Assembly: GCF_000269965.1 (NCBI RefSeq)
Contig: NC_017219.1
Coordinates: 1,178,001 to 1,242,000, forward strand
Source of the DNA: Bifidobacterium longum subsp. infantis ATCC 15697 = JCM 1222 = DSM 20088
GTDB lineage: Bacteria; Actinomycetota; Actinomycetes; Actinomycetales; Bifidobacteriaceae
Reading direction: 5' to 3'
DNA length: 64,000 nucleotides
The notes under the pieces were generated by a model. The model worked only from the letters and a program-made list of their open reading frames with translations. It did not search any database and was not told the DNA's origin. Below, one piece after another: positions 53,476-63,489 of the stretch (positions are counted from its first letter, which is position 1; each line of letters starts with the position of its first letter). Position numbers and translations under genes: made by a program.

Positions 53476-55107
53476 TCACAGACCGGCATCGGCCAAGGAG
53501 ATATATCCGGGGGCGATCAGCGCGGACTTGAGATTGCTGGCGCTGACAGCCAGCAACGGTTCGTTGATGGTCGGGATCTTCTTCACGCCGCCTACCTCGG
53601 AGTTCCTGATTGAAGGCATGGAATTCAGCGCTTCGTTCTTGTTGAGCCTGGCGCAGGCCTGAGCGATATCCGTGGCGATGGTCTGTCTGTCTTCCATGCC
53701 GGTCATCCATTGCTTGCCATTGACGATGGATGGGATGTTCGAGACGTACGCGCCGTATCCGGTCACCAGAGGCCATTGCGAGTCACGGTCCTTGTCGGAA
53801 GCGGAGGTGTCCTTATCCGCATCGTCATCGGAACTGGATGAGTCGTTTGCGTTGTCGTTTTCAGGGGATTTGATCGGGTCCGGCACGGCGTCGCGGCTGA
53901 GATCCTTCTTGCCGGTGATATTGCCGACAATGCCCGAGATGGTGATCTGCGGATTGATATCGGCGGCAGAGCCGGTGTATCCCAGATCGTTCAATTCCTT
54001 GACGACCTCGGAGGCGATATAGTCGTTCATCGTGATGATGCCGTCAATACGGGTGAGTGTGGACTGCCCGTCGGTTTTTGCCAGACGCTTGTCAAGCACT
54101 TTCGCAGTGGAGCCTTCCTTGGCGGCATCGTAGGCCACGGCTTGCCAATCGTTTTCCGTGGATTTGCCGTCCAAGGTGCCTGAAGGGCTTTCCACGACGC
54201 CCTTCTGATAGTAGGAGCCCAGTACCTGCCAGATACCACGGAACGCCTCTTGGGCGAACGTGGAATCGTTGGCGTTGCCTTTTTCGTCCACGGCGGTGTA
54301 TGGCAGCAGCACCTCAATGTATTTGGGGTTGTCTTTACTGGCCTTATCCAACTTGAGTTTGGACACCATCTTTTCCGCCTGTAGCTTGCCGATGGTCTGG
54401 GCGTCGGAGAACTTGACGAAGGCGTCCGGCTTATATCCCTCGATGCTGTTGCCGAGCAATACCACATGCATGCCGGATTCCTTGGCCAGCTTGAGCGATG
54501 AGACCAGCCGGTCCACGGCCTGCGCCTGCTCGTCCGATGCAGTGCCGTCGCTCTCAGTGTTGGACGAGTCATCTTTGGAAGAGCTGTCTTCGGAAGAATC
54601 ACCGTCAGAAGTAGCTCCCTCATCCGTGGCATCGTTGGTGCTCAGGTTCTGGCTGACGTAATCGCCGTATTGGCGAGTGGAAGCGTCGGCCTCGACTACT
54701 GGAGCCACGAGCAATGTCATGTTGTCGGGCGCGATGGCAATGCCGGAATCGCCCGTGGTGTTATTCGAAAGATGATCGACCACAAAGTCTTGGATGGCGC
54801 GGCTTTGCTTGTCCAACGAGTCGGACGTCGTATGATCGATATCGCCTTTCTTGAAACCGGCGTCGACCAGAGCCTTGGTCAGGTCAGGCACCAGCTTCGC
54901 CCACTTGTTCAGTGGCGTCTGCTGGTTCAGCGTAATGCCGTCCGAAGGCGTGAACACGGCCACGCCGCCGGAAGAATTGGACGTCACCGTGGTTTGACCA
55001 TCTACAACGGTCTTATTGTCTGAGGTGCACGCGGTCAGTGACAGCACCATCGCGCAGGATGTGATAATGGCGGCGAGCAGGGTGGTTGAGCGGCGTGCGA
55101 ACACCAT
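53476..55107 (-). CDS. Periplasmic-binding-protein-like lipoprotein
   Basis: A 543-residue lipoprotein (lipobox LSLTAC, Cys near residue 27) with a sugar-binding-protein-like fold: VVLLGNSIEGYKPDAFVKFS, GIITMNDYIASEVVKELNDL, YISLADAGL. Two Ser/Asp-rich linkers (about 165-195 and 420-450) are inserted. I chose the ATG at 55,107, ten bases after GGAGG. No transport genes adjoin it, so it may act as a receptor. The ligand is unknown. Confidence 0.75.
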   Translation of the reverse strand: MVFARRSTTLLAAIITSCAMVLSLTACTSDNKTVVDGQTTVTSNSSGGVAVFTPSDGITLNQQTPLNKWAKLVPDLTKALVDAGFKKGDIDHTTSDSLDKQSRAIQDFVVDHLSNNTTGDSGIAIAPDNMTLLVAPVVEADASTRQYGDYVSQNLSTNDATDEGATSDGDSSEDSSSKDDSSNTESDGTASDEQAQAVDRLVSSLKLAKESGMHVVLLGNSIEGYKPDAFVKFSDAQTIGKLQAEKMVSKLKLDKASKDNPKYIEVLLPYTAVDEKGNANDSTFAQEAFRGIWQVLGSYYQKGVVESPSGTLDGKSTENDWQAVAYDAAKEGSTAKVLDKRLAKTDGQSTLTRIDGIITMNDYIASEVVKELNDLGYTGSAADINPQITISGIVGNITGKKDLSRDAVPDPIKSPENDNANDSSSSDDDADKDTSASDKDRDSQWPLVTGYGAYVSNIPSIVNGKQWMTGMEDRQTIATDIAQACARLNKNEALNSMPSIRNSEVGGVKKIPTINEPLLAVSASNLKSALIAPGYISLADAGL

Positions 55108-55247
55108 AAGCGGCGAAACCTCCTCAAGCGTGCGTGAAAACAAACTGAATCACGATTCTAGTAGGCCGTATACGAAAAAGTCCCGGACCAGTGGACAAAT
55201 CGCCACATATCCGGGAACAATTAGGGGTATTGCGTGCGTGCATCGAA

Positions 55248-55309
55248 CAACTGTCATGATTATCGTGCTGAGGAACATTCCGGATGAAGCACGACAATCA
55301 TGACAGTTG
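55248..55309 (-). terminator. Long inverted repeat downstream of icd
   Basis: 22-base arms (CAACTGTCATGATTATCGTG / CACGACAATCATGACAGTTG cores) with one mismatch and an 18-base loop. It lies between icd and the binding-protein gene, both leftward, and probably ends the icd transcript. Confidence 0.6.
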
Positions 55310-55355
55310 GCGACATGACATGACCCATGTAGGTCCGTACGGTGTGTTCGATGAT

Positions 55356-56576
55356 TTACTCGGCCAGAGCCTTGGCCAGGTTCTCGTCCAGCGCGTTCAT
55401 GAAGCCGTCGGTGTCGAGCCACGGCTCGTCCGGGCCGATGAGCATGGCCAGATCCTTGGTCATCTGACCGCCTTCAACGGTGTCGACGATGACCTTCTCC
55501 AGCGTCTTGGCGAAGTGACGGACTTCGGGCGTGCCGTCCAGATCGGCGCGGTGCTTAAGGCCGCCGGTCCACGCGAAGATGGAGGCGATCGGGTTGGTGG
55601 AGGTCTTCTCGCCCTTCTGCCAGCGGCGGTAGTGACGGGTCACGGTGCCGTGCGCCGCTTCGGACTCGACGGTCTGGCCGTCCGGGGTCATGAGCACGGA
55701 GGTCATGAGGCCCAGCGAACCAAAGCCCTGGGCCACGGAGTCGGACTGCACATCGCCATCGTAGTTCTTGCAGGCCCAGATGTAACCGCCGTGCCACTTC
55801 AGGGAGCTGGCCACCATGTCGTCGATCAGGCGGTGCTCGTAAGTCAGGCCGGCCTCGGCGTACTTGTCCTTGTATTCGGTCTCGAACACCTCGGCAAAGA
55901 TGTCCTTGAACTGGCCGTCGTAGGCCTTCAAAATCGTGTTCTTGGTGGACAAGTACACCGGGTAATGACGCATCAGGCCGTAGTTGAAGCAGGCGCGAGC
56001 GAAACCGCGGATCGAATCGTTGACGTTGTACTGCACTTGGGCCACGCCGCCGTCTTCGCCGTAGTTGTAGACCACGTGCTGAATCGGCTCGGAGCCATCG
56101 TCCGGAGTGAAGGTGACGGTCAGCTGGCCGGCTCCCGGAACCTTGAAATCGGTGGCCTTGTACTGGTCGCCGAATGCGTGACGGGCCACGACGATCGGCT
56201 TGGTCCAGCCGGGCACCAGACGAGGCACGTTGCTCATCACAATCGGCTCGCGGAAGATCGTGCCGCCCAGGATGTTGCGGATGGTGCCGTTGGGGGACTT
56301 CCACATCTTCTTGAGACCGAATTCCTTGACTCGGGCCTCATCGGGGGTGATGGTGGCGCACTTGACGCCGACATGGTGCTTCTGGATGGCGTGGGCGGCG
56401 TCGATGGTCACCTGGTCATCGGTCTCGTCGCGGTGCTCGATGCCCAGATCGTAGTAGTCGAGGTTCACGTCGAGGTACGGCAGGATCAGACGATCCTTGA
56501 TGTCTTTCCAGATCACGCGGGTCATTTCGTCGCCGTCGAGTTCGACGACAGTGCCTTCGACCTTGATTTTGGCCAT
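55356..56576 (-). CDS. icd: NADP-dependent isocitrate dehydrogenase
   Basis: A 406-residue homodimeric type II enzyme converting isocitrate to 2-oxoglutarate, the main source of carbon skeleton for glutamate in a bacterium with a partial TCA branch. It starts [20 protein letters not shown]. Substrate-site residues occur in [13 protein letters not shown] and [20 protein letters not shown]; cofactor-site sequence is in [14 protein letters not shown]. The ATG at 56,576 follows AGGAGG. Confidence 0.96.
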   Translation of the reverse strand: MAKIKVEGTVVELDGDEMTRVIWKDIKDRLILPYLDVNLDYYDLGIEHRDETDDQVTIDAAHAIQKHHVGVKCATITPDEARVKEFGLKKMWKSPNGTIRNILGGTIFREPIVMSNVPRLVPGWTKPIVVARHAFGDQYKATDFKVPGAGQLTVTFTPDDGSEPIQHVVYNYGEDGGVAQVQYNVNDSIRGFARACFNYGLMRHYPVYLSTKNTILKAYDGQFKDIFAEVFETEYKDKYAEAGLTYEHRLIDDMVASSLKWHGGYIWACKNYDGDVQSDSVAQGFGSLGLMTSVLMTPDGQTVESEAAHGTVTRHYRRWQKGEKTSTNPIASIFAWTGGLKHRADLDGTPEVRHFAKTLEKVIVDTVEGGQMTKDLAMLIGPDEPWLDTDGFMNALDENLAKALAE

Positions 56577-56703
56577 GCTTCCTCCTGATAGATGGTGTGA
56601 AGATGATTTAGTCATAGCGCATGTTTGTAACGACTTGAAGCAATCGTCCGGTCCGTGGGAAACGGCCTTGTTGGCGTCCCACCCGGGCAATAGGCTTACA
56701 ACC

Positions 56704-57828
56704 ATGTCTCAGGAAATTGAAATCGGTTTGGGCAAAAAGGGCCGTCTCGGCTACGCACTCGACGATGTGGCGATCGTCCCCTCCCGTCGCACCCGCGACC
56801 CCGAGGACGTCTCCACCTCTTGGCAGATCGACGCCTATGAGTTCGATGTGCCGGTGATCGGCGCCCCCATGGATTCGGTGACCAGCCCGGCCACCGCCAT
56901 CGCCATGGGCAAGATGGGCGCGCTCGGCGTGCTCGATTTGGAAGGTCTGTGGACCCGTTACGAGGACCCGACCCCGCTGTTGGACGAAATCGCCGGGCTG
57001 CCGGCCGATCAGGCCACCGAACGTATCCAGCAGATCTATGCCGAGCCGGTCAAGCCGGAGCTCATCACGCAACGTCTGCACGAGATTCGCGCCGCCGGCG
57101 TCACCGTGGCCGGCGCGCTCTCCCCGCAGCGCACCCAGCAGTTCTACTCCACCGTGGTGGACGCGGGCGTGGACCTGTTCGTGATCCGCGGCACTGTGGT
57201 CTCCGCCGAGCACGTCTCTTCCGGCCAGGAACCGCTGAACCTCAAGAAGTTCATCTACGACCTTGACGTGCCCGTCATCGTCGGCGGCGCATCCAACTAC
57301 ACCGCCGCCCTGCACCTGATGCGCACCGGCGCGGCCGGCGTGCTCGTCGGCTTCGGCGGCGGCGCGGTCTCCGCCACTCGCCAGACCATCGGCGTGCAGG
57401 CCCCGATGGCCACCGCCATCGCCGACGTGGCCGAGGCCCGCCGCGACTACATGGACGAATCCGGCGGCCGCTACGTGCAGGTCATCGCCGACGGCGGCAT
57501 GGGCGACTCCGGCAGCTTCGTCAAGGCCCTGGCCCTCGGCGCCGACGCGGTCATGCTCGGCGCGCCGCTGGCCCGCGCCACCGAGGCCCCCGGCAAGGGC
57601 ACCCACTGGGGTTCCGAAGCCCGCCACCAGACGCTGCCGCGCGGCTCCCGCACCACGGTCGGCACGGTCGGCCCGCTCGAACAGGTGCTGTTCGGACCGA
57701 GCCACCAGGCGGACGGCAAGACCAACTTCATCGGCGCCCTCAAGCGCGCGATGGCCTCCACCGGCTACGTCGACGTGAAGAACTTCCAGCGTTGCGGCAT
57801 GGTGGTCAACCCGTATTCCGCACGATAA
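56704..57828 (+). CDS. guaB3: GuaB3-family IMP dehydrogenase/GMP reductase-related protein
   Basis: A 374-residue TIM-barrel protein of the actinobacterial GuaB3 group, without CBS domains. It begins [20 protein letters not shown]. The phosphate loop reads [19 protein letters not shown]: the Cys that forms the covalent intermediate in IMP dehydrogenase and GMP reductase is not found at its usual place before [21 protein letters not shown] is conserved. It may act on purine nucleotides in a changed way or be regulatory. It is divergent from icd. Confidence 0.85.
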   Translation: MSQEIEIGLGKKGRLGYALDDVAIVPSRRTRDPEDVSTSWQIDAYEFDVPVIGAPMDSVTSPATAIAMGKMGALGVLDLEGLWTRYEDPTPLLDEIAGLPADQATERIQQIYAEPVKPELITQRLHEIRAAGVTVAGALSPQRTQQFYSTVVDAGVDLFVIRGTVVSAEHVSSGQEPLNLKKFIYDLDVPVIVGGASNYTAALHLMRTGAAGVLVGFGGGAVSATRQTIGVQAPMATAIADVAEARRDYMDESGGRYVQVIADGGMGDSGSFVKALALGADAVMLGAPLARATEAPGKGTHWGSEARHQTLPRGSRTTVGTVGPLEQVLFGPSHQADGKTNFIGALKRAMASTGYVDVKNFQRCGMVVNPYSAR

Positions 57829-57836
57829 TCCCGATT

Positions 57837-57855
57837 ACCCCCTGAAGATGGGGGT
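57837..57855 (+). terminator. Terminator after guaB3
   Basis: A 6-bp stem (ACCCCC / GGGGGT) with a 7-base loop, 8 bases after the stop, then TTG. Confidence 0.5.
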
Positions 57856-57988
57856 TTGCCCTCCATGCAGGAGGCTTAACTTGCCCGAAGGCGCGCTCAA
57901 GTCGTTTGACTTGGCGCGCCTTTCGTGATGTTGTAGTACAGACGCTCGCCGATGATGGTGAGTTGCAAGGGGGCTTGAAGGGGTCATC

Positions 57989-58480
57989 ATGGAGTATTCG
58001 GGATTTTTCCACGGCACATATCAGTACGGGCCGTTGCCGAGTTATGACGGATTCATCGTTGTGGAGCTGTCGGATCGCCCGGTGCGGTATCACATCCAAC
58101 CCACATTCATAGGCGGGCTGAATGCGAAGGAATGTCATTCCATGGCCATGGCTGCATGCCGCATCGCCTGCACATCGGCGGACGCGATACGTGGCAAACT
58201 CAGCGTCGCACATCTCAACAGAGCCATGACAAAACCATGCCTGGACCGGCTGCAAACCATGCAATACCTGCTCGGCACCCACATGGTCACTCATCCGGAG
58301 CTCAAAGCGAAATTCTGCTATCTGCCCACTGTCCCCACATTGATCGACGGCATGATCACCGGCAAGGACACGCTGGAAATGGCGGTATTCATGACCATCG
58401 GCCAGGAAAATCTGCGAGTCAACCTCAAACTGAAGTACATCGGTTCCCGATGGATGTGCATCTATGCCGATCTGGGCTGA
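57989..58480 (+). CDS. Rv3235-like conserved actinobacterial protein
   Basis: A 163-residue protein. The middle and C-terminus (MAMAACRIACTSADAIRGKL, LRVNLKLKYIGSRWMCIYAD) follow the pattern of the Rv3235/DUF6459 family, which has no settled function. It is separately transcribed between guaB3 and fadD. No membrane segment. Confidence 0.6.
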   Translation: MEYSGFFHGTYQYGPLPSYDGFIVVELSDRPVRYHIQPTFIGGLNAKECHSMAMAACRIACTSADAIRGKLSVAHLNRAMTKPCLDRLQTMQYLLGTHMVTHPELKAKFCYLPTVPTLIDGMITGKDTLEMAVFMTIGQENLRVNLKLKYIGSRWMCIYADLG

Positions 58481-58570
58481 CCAGACGGCCCCGCCCGCAC
58501 ACCGATTCCTACGCTGGTAGCGGAAGACGGTTCTGCCGTGTCATAGGCTGGTTCGCCTATAGTAGTGATC

Positions 58571-60667
58571 ATGCGTGAACATGTAGAAGAACCCAGATAT
58601 GTCACCACCGATGACGACACCGTCTACTCGCTGCTGGCCAAACGAGCAGCTCGCACGCCGGATGACGTCATCGCGGAATGGCAGGATGACAACACCCACC
58701 AATGGCGCAGCGCCACAGCTACTGAAATGCTGTCCCGCGTACGCGAGGTGGCCAAGGGCCTGTTGGGACTTGGCGTCAAAGCCGGCACCATGGTGCTGAT
58801 TTACTCGCCTACCTGCTATGAGTGGGGTGTGGCTGATTTCGCTTGCGCGGCAATCGGCGCTGTGGTTGTGCCCGTCTATGAGACCGATTCCGCCCGTCAG
58901 ACCGCGGGCATCGTCGAGGAAGTCGATCCCGCCATCGCCTTTGCCGGCGACTTCCAGCGCGCACAGACGCTTGAGCAGATTCGTGTCAATCATCCGGGCA
59001 TGAAATACGTGTTCAATTTCAAGGCCGATGGCCTTGACGCTGTCGCTGACTTCGGGCATGGCGTATCCGATGAGACGTTGGATGCGGCTATCGCTCGTAT
59101 CAAAGCCGATGATCTGCTTACCGTGGTCTACACCTCCGGTTCCACCGGCAAGCCCAAGGGCGCGATGCTCTCCAACCGCAATTACACGCACATCGTGCTT
59201 AACGGCTACGAGATTCTGCGTGGCATGCTGTACGACGACAACCGTCTGCTGCTGTTCCTGCCACTGGCGCACTGCTTCGCCCGCTACATCCAGTACGTGT
59301 GCATCGGTGGCTGCGGCGTGGTCGGATACATTCCCGACGCCAAGCGACTGCTCGCCGATATCCGCAGCTTCAGGCCCACATACCTGCTCGGCGTGCCGCG
59401 TGTGTTCGAGAAGGTGTATAACGCGGCCTCGCAGAAGGCTGGTGCCGGCATCCAGGGGCATATCTTCGCCCAGTCGGTCAAGCACTTCGTCAAGTGGAGC
59501 AAGGATGAGCAGGCCGGCCGCGGCCATTCGTTCATCGAGCGCATGCGCCATTCGTTCTACATGGCCACGGTGGGCAAATCCATTCGTTCCGCTCTCGGAC
59601 CGAACCTCAAATGGCTGGCCTGCGGTGGTGCGCCGCTCAACGTGGATTTGGCCCACTTCTTCAACGGCATGGATGACATCACCTTCATCCAGGGTTATGG
59701 CATGACCGAAACCGCCGCTCCGATGCTCGTCAATTGGGAGGATGACAACGAGGTCGGTTCGGTCGGCAAGCCTGGGCCTGGCATGGGCGTGCGTCTTGGC
59801 GAAGACGATGAAATTGAGCTGACCGGCCCGAACGTGTTCCTTGGCTACTACAAGCAGCCCGAACTCACCGCACAGACGATGACTGCCGACGGCTGGATCA
59901 AAACCGGCGATCTGGGTCGTATCGACGACCGCGGCTTCACCTTCATCACCGGACGCAAGAAGGATATCATCATCACCGCCGGCGGCAAGAACATCAGCCC
60001 CGCCCCGATGGAGGATGTCATCGACACCTGCCCGATCGTGGCTCATGCAGTAGTAGTCGGCGACGGCAAGCCGTTCGTATCCGCACTTATCGAGCTCGAC
60101 CCCGAAATGCTGCATTCCTGGCTGGAAGGTCAGGGCCTCAATGCCGACATGACACTCGCCGAGGCCAGCGGCAACGACGCGGTGCGCGCCTTTATCCAGC
60201 AGTACATCGACCAGGCCAACGCCAATGTCTCCCGCGCTGAGTCCGTGCGCAAATTCGCGGTGCTGGATGAGGAATTCAGTCAGGATCACGGCACGCTCAC
60301 CCCGAGCATGAAAGTGGTGCGTCCCAAGGTGTTGCAGCGCTACGCCACCGTCATCGAAGAGGATCTGTACGCGCCCAAGCCATCCAACAAGCCGTTGCCC
60401 GCCACTGCCAAGATCATCGACAGCACGCTGGAGACCGTCAAGAAATCCTCCGAATCGGTCAAGCAGGCGTCCGAACAGGTCAAACAGGCCTCGGAACAGA
60501 TGAAAACCAGCGTGTCTGATTCGATTGCTAGCGTGTCGGAGAAGATCAAGAAGTCGAAGGCCGAACCCGAAGAGGGCGAGACCGGCGATTCCGCCGACAA
60601 TGCCGACAATGCCGCTGACACCGGCAGCAAGCTGGACCAGCCGGCTGACGAGAAGAACGAGGAGTAA
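58571..60667 (+). CDS. fadD: Long-chain fatty acid-CoA ligase
   Basis: A 698-residue adenylating enzyme. The AMP-binding signature is [21 protein letters not shown]5 is [13 protein letters not shown]7 is [13 protein letters not shown] and A8 is [20 protein letters not shown]. The catalytic Lys region is near 585. It activates fatty acids to acyl-CoA, for membrane lipid synthesis or uptake. A C-terminal tail of about 90 residues ([20 protein letters not shown] then acidic) is predicted coiled coil, an extension beyond the family. The ATG at 58,571 is chosen over 58,565. Confidence 0.92.
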   Translation: MREHVEEPRYVTTDDDTVYSLLAKRAARTPDDVIAEWQDDNTHQWRSATATEMLSRVREVAKGLLGLGVKAGTMVLIYSPTCYEWGVADFACAAIGAVVVPVYETDSARQTAGIVEEVDPAIAFAGDFQRAQTLEQIRVNHPGMKYVFNFKADGLDAVADFGHGVSDETLDAAIARIKADDLLTVVYTSGSTGKPKGAMLSNRNYTHIVLNGYEILRGMLYDDNRLLLFLPLAHCFARYIQYVCIGGCGVVGYIPDAKRLLADIRSFRPTYLLGVPRVFEKVYNAASQKAGAGIQGHIFAQSVKHFVKWSKDEQAGRGHSFIERMRHSFYMATVGKSIRSALGPNLKWLACGGAPLNVDLAHFFNGMDDITFIQGYGMTETAAPMLVNWEDDNEVGSVGKPGPGMGVRLGEDDEIELTGPNVFLGYYKQPELTAQTMTADGWIKTGDLGRIDDRGFTFITGRKKDIIITAGGKNISPAPMEDVIDTCPIVAHAVVVGDGKPFVSALIELDPEMLHSWLEGQGLNADMTLAEASGNDAVRAFIQQYIDQANANVSRAESVRKFAVLDEEFSQDHGTLTPSMKVVRPKVLQRYATVIEEDLYAPKPSNKPLPATAKIIDSTLETVKKSSESVKQASEQVKQASEQMKTSVSDSIASVSEKIKKSKAEPEEGETGDSADNADNAADTGSKLDQPADEKNEE

Positions 60668-60672
60668 CGATA

Positions 60673-61161
60673 GTGGCCATCCGTGAGATTAGGGTCGTGC
60701 CCGACCCAGTCCTGCGCACCCCCTGCGATGAGATCAAGGAGATCACCCCGGCCGTGCGCCGCCTGGTTGACGACCTGTTGGAAACCGTGGACGATCCGGG
60801 CCGAGCGGGCCTGTCCGCCAACCAGATCGGCGTGAGCCTGAGGGCCTTCTCCTACAACATCGACGGCAAGGTCGGCTACGTTCTGAACCCCGTACTCGAG
60901 GAGAAGTCCGGCGAGCAGTACGGCGATGAAGGTTGTCTGTCTGTGCCCGGCTTATGGTACAAGACCCGTCGTGCCGACTACGCGCGCGTGCGTGGCATCG
61001 ACCTGGACGGCAACGAGGTCGTGCTCGAGGGCTCCGGGCTGATGGGCCGTATGCTTCAGCACGAATGCGACCACCTCGACGGCCACGTGTATTTGGATCG
61101 CCTGGAAAAGGAAGAACGCCGCGAAGCCCTGCGCTACATGCGCAATCGTCAGGCGAAGTAG
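60673..61161 (+). CDS. def: Peptide deformylase
   Basis: A 162-residue metalloenzyme removing the formyl group from nascent proteins. The three motifs are [18 protein letters not shown] (metal Cys) and QHECDHLDG (HExxH-type metal site). Starts with GTG five bases after fadD, so the two are cotranscribed. Confidence 0.95.
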
Positions 61162-61170
61162 TCCATAATC

Positions 61171-61290
61171 GGCTCCCGCTGGCGGGAGCCGTCGAACATA
61201 GTGAGACTGAGGGTGGGTCTGCAGGTACCGCCCGCAACTCCCCTCAGTCGCCTACGGCGACAGCTCCCCTCAGAGAGGGGAGCCTTTTTA
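61171..61290 (+). terminator. Compound intergenic repeat and terminator after def
   Basis: It begins with a GGCTCCCGCT/GGCGGGAGCC hairpin (61,171-61,190). It ends with a 9-bp stem GCTCCCCTC/GAGGGGAGC (61,263-61,283) followed by CTTTTT. Sequences such as GACTGAGG and CCCCTCAGT recur here and after leuS, so it belongs to a dispersed repeat family. The remaining 220 bases to rpsB hold its promoter and a long leader. Confidence 0.75.
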
Positions 61291-61511
61291 GTACCGGCTC
61301 CGTGCTATTCTCGAAACTTGTGTGCCACCCGGCAACGGACGCAGTCGCTGGCGTACAGAGCCACCCAATATTGTCAACCGGCACACAACAAATTCGCGTC
61401 ATGCTCGCGACGGCTTGTGTCGGTCGGCTGCACAACTCGTGAAACCGGGGGAGCAGCTGCACGCAGGTGCGCATGACCAGGCAAGAACCGACAATGAAAG
61501 GTAGTAATACC

Positions 61512-62357
61512 ATGGCTCAGATCACTATGAGCGATATGCTGAAGGCTGGCCTGCACTTCGGCCACCAGACCCGTCGTTGGAACCCGAAGATGAAGCAGTT
61601 CATCCTCACCCAGCGCAACGGCATCCACATCATCAACCTGTTCAAGTCGCTCGACATGATCGACAAGGCGTACGACTTCATCAAGACCACCGTGGCCCAC
61701 AACGGCACCGTGCTCTTCGTCGGCACCAAGAAGCAGGCTCAGGAAGCTATCGCCAACCAGGCCACCCGCGTGAACATGCCTTACGTCTCCGAGCGTTGGC
61801 TCGGCGGCATGCTGACCAACTTCCAGACCGTCTCCAAGCGCGTCAACCGCCTCAAGGAACTTGAGGAAATGGACTTCACCGACGTGCACGGCTCCGGCCT
61901 GACCAAGAAGGAGCTCCTCCTGCTTGAGCGCGAGAAGGACAAGCTCAACAAGCAGCTGGGCGGTATCCGCAACATGAACCGCACCCCGTCCGCGATGTTC
62001 GTCGTTGACATCACCAAGGAAACCCTGGCTGTTGAGGAAGCTCACAAGCTGGGTATCCCGGTTGTCGCCATCGTCGACACCAACGCCGATCCGGACACCG
62101 TTGAGTACCCGATCCCGGCCAACGATGACGCCATCCGCGGCATCGAACTGCTGACCAGCCTGATGGCTGACGCCGTCGCCGAAGGTCTGCTGGAGCGCTC
62201 CGGCGCCAACAAGACCGAGGGCGAGGCCGCCGAGCAGCCGATGGCCGCTTGGGAGAAGGAACTCCTGACCAACGAGGCTCCTGCCGAGGCTTCCGCTGAA
62301 GCCGCCGCTCCGGCTGCCGCCGAGGGCGAAACCGCCGAGGCCCCCAAGGCCGAGTGA
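61512..62357 (+). CDS. rpsB: 30S ribosomal protein S2
   Basis: A 281-residue ribosomal protein ([60 protein letters not shown]). The C-terminal Ala/Glu-rich tail is usual in bifidobacteria. AAAGGTAG precedes the ATG. Heads the rpsB-tsf cluster. Confidence 0.98.
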   Translation: MAQITMSDMLKAGLHFGHQTRRWNPKMKQFILTQRNGIHIINLFKSLDMIDKAYDFIKTTVAHNGTVLFVGTKKQAQEAIANQATRVNMPYVSERWLGGMLTNFQTVSKRVNRLKELEEMDFTDVHGSGLTKKELLLLEREKDKLNKQLGGIRNMNRTPSAMFVVDITKETLAVEEAHKLGIPVVAIVDTNADPDTVEYPIPANDDAIRGIELLTSLMADAVAEGLLERSGANKTEGEAAEQPMAAWEKELLTNEAPAEASAEAAAPAAAEGETAEAPKAE

Positions 62358-62364
62358 TGCTCTA

Positions 62365-62398
62365 CGATGGGAAGTGCCTGAATAAGCGCTTCCCATCG
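62365..62398 (+). terminator. Hairpin between rpsB and tsf
   Basis: A stem CGATGGGAAG / CTTCCCATCG plus GC/GC around a 7-base loop, with one mismatch. No T-run, so it may attenuate or process the message and not stop it. Confidence 0.6.
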
Positions 62399-62435
62399 TT
62401 CATGGGTAAGCAAAATTTCTCAAGGAGAATAATCA

Positions 62436-63287
62436 ATGGCAGCAATTACCGCCGCACTGATCAAGCAGGTTCGTGAAGACACCGGCGCCGGCATGCTCGA
62501 CGTCAAGAAGGCTCTGACCGAAGCCGAAGGCGACGTCGCCCGCGCCAAGGAAATCATCCGCGCCAAGGGCATCGCCGCAGCCGGCAAGCGTGAAGGCCGC
62601 AAGGCCCAGGAAGGCACCATTGCCTCCAAGGTCGTCGAGACCGCCAATGGCGAGACCGGCTACGCCGTCGAACTGAATTCCGAAACCGACTTCGTGGCCA
62701 AGACCCCGAAGTTCGTCGAGTTCAGCGAGGAAGTTCTCGGCTACGCCGTGGACGCCGAAGCCAACTCCGCCGACGAACTGCTCGAAGCCAAGGCCGGGGA
62801 CTCCACCGTCAAACTCGCCGTCGAAGAGGCCGCGGCCCTGTTCGGCGAGCACGTCAAGGTCGGTCAGTTCGCCAAGATCTCCGGCGAGCACGTCGAGGTC
62901 TACGCCCACAAGAAGTCCGCCGAGATGCCGCCGAGCATCGTGGCCATGATCGCCACCGACAAGGCCGGTGCCGCCGTGGCCCACGAAGCCGCCCTGCAGA
63001 TCTCCGCCATGGGAGCCAAGTGGCTGACCCGCGAGGACGTTCCGGCCGATGTGGTCGAGTCCGAGCGTCGCGTGGCCACCGAGAAATCCCTGGCCGAGGG
63101 CAAGCCCGAGAAGATCGTTCCGAAGATCGTCGAAGGCCGTCTCAACGCGTTCTTCAAGGAAGTCGTGCTGCTCGAACAGCCGTTCGTCAAGGATCCGTCC
63201 AAGACCGTCGGCGACCTGTTCAAGGAAGTCGGTGGCGCCGCCACCGCGTTCGCCCGCGTCGAGGTCGGCAAGGGCGAAGAGGAGTGA
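62436..63287 (+). CDS. tsf: Elongation factor Ts
   Basis: A 283-residue nucleotide-exchange factor for EF-Tu. The N-terminal UBA-like helix region is IKQVREDTGAGMLDVKKALT; ELNSETDFVAKTPKFVEF is the TDFV motif contacting EF-Tu. AAGGAG precedes the ATG. Ends with a strong hairpin. Confidence 0.98.
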   Translation: MAAITAALIKQVREDTGAGMLDVKKALTEAEGDVARAKEIIRAKGIAAAGKREGRKAQEGTIASKVVETANGETGYAVELNSETDFVAKTPKFVEFSEEVLGYAVDAEANSADELLEAKAGDSTVKLAVEEAAALFGEHVKVGQFAKISGEHVEVYAHKKSAEMPPSIVAMIATDKAGAAVAHEAALQISAMGAKWLTREDVPADVVESERRVATEKSLAEGKPEKIVPKIVEGRLNAFFKEVVLLEQPFVKDPSKTVGDLFKEVGGAATAFARVEVGKGEEE

Positions 63288-63326
63288 GCCCGAGGCCCAC
63301 TTCGCGCGATTAGCGTAGGATTCCGC

Positions 63327-63365
63327 GAAACGCCATCCGTCTGCACGTCAAACGGATGGCGTTTC
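63327..63365 (+). terminator. tsf terminator
   Basis: A perfect 14-bp stem (GAAACGCCATCCGT / ACGGATGGCGTTTC) with an 11-base loop, 40 bases after tsf. pyrH is then transcribed from its own promoter within 63,366-63,489. Confidence 0.8.
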
Positions 63366-63489
63366 GTCGTAAGGGCCCGCGGATCGTCGATGGCGTGTTC
63401 CGAGGGTGTCGTTGCCCAAGGGTGTCGTTGTAAACCGATACGCTGGTCTACGGATAATTTCACATGTTCGGTTCTGAGGAAGGCATGAT

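Noticed and set aside
55284..56588. A 434-codon rightward frame opposite icd
   Set aside because: Shadow of icd; composition and lack of motifs show it is not a gene.
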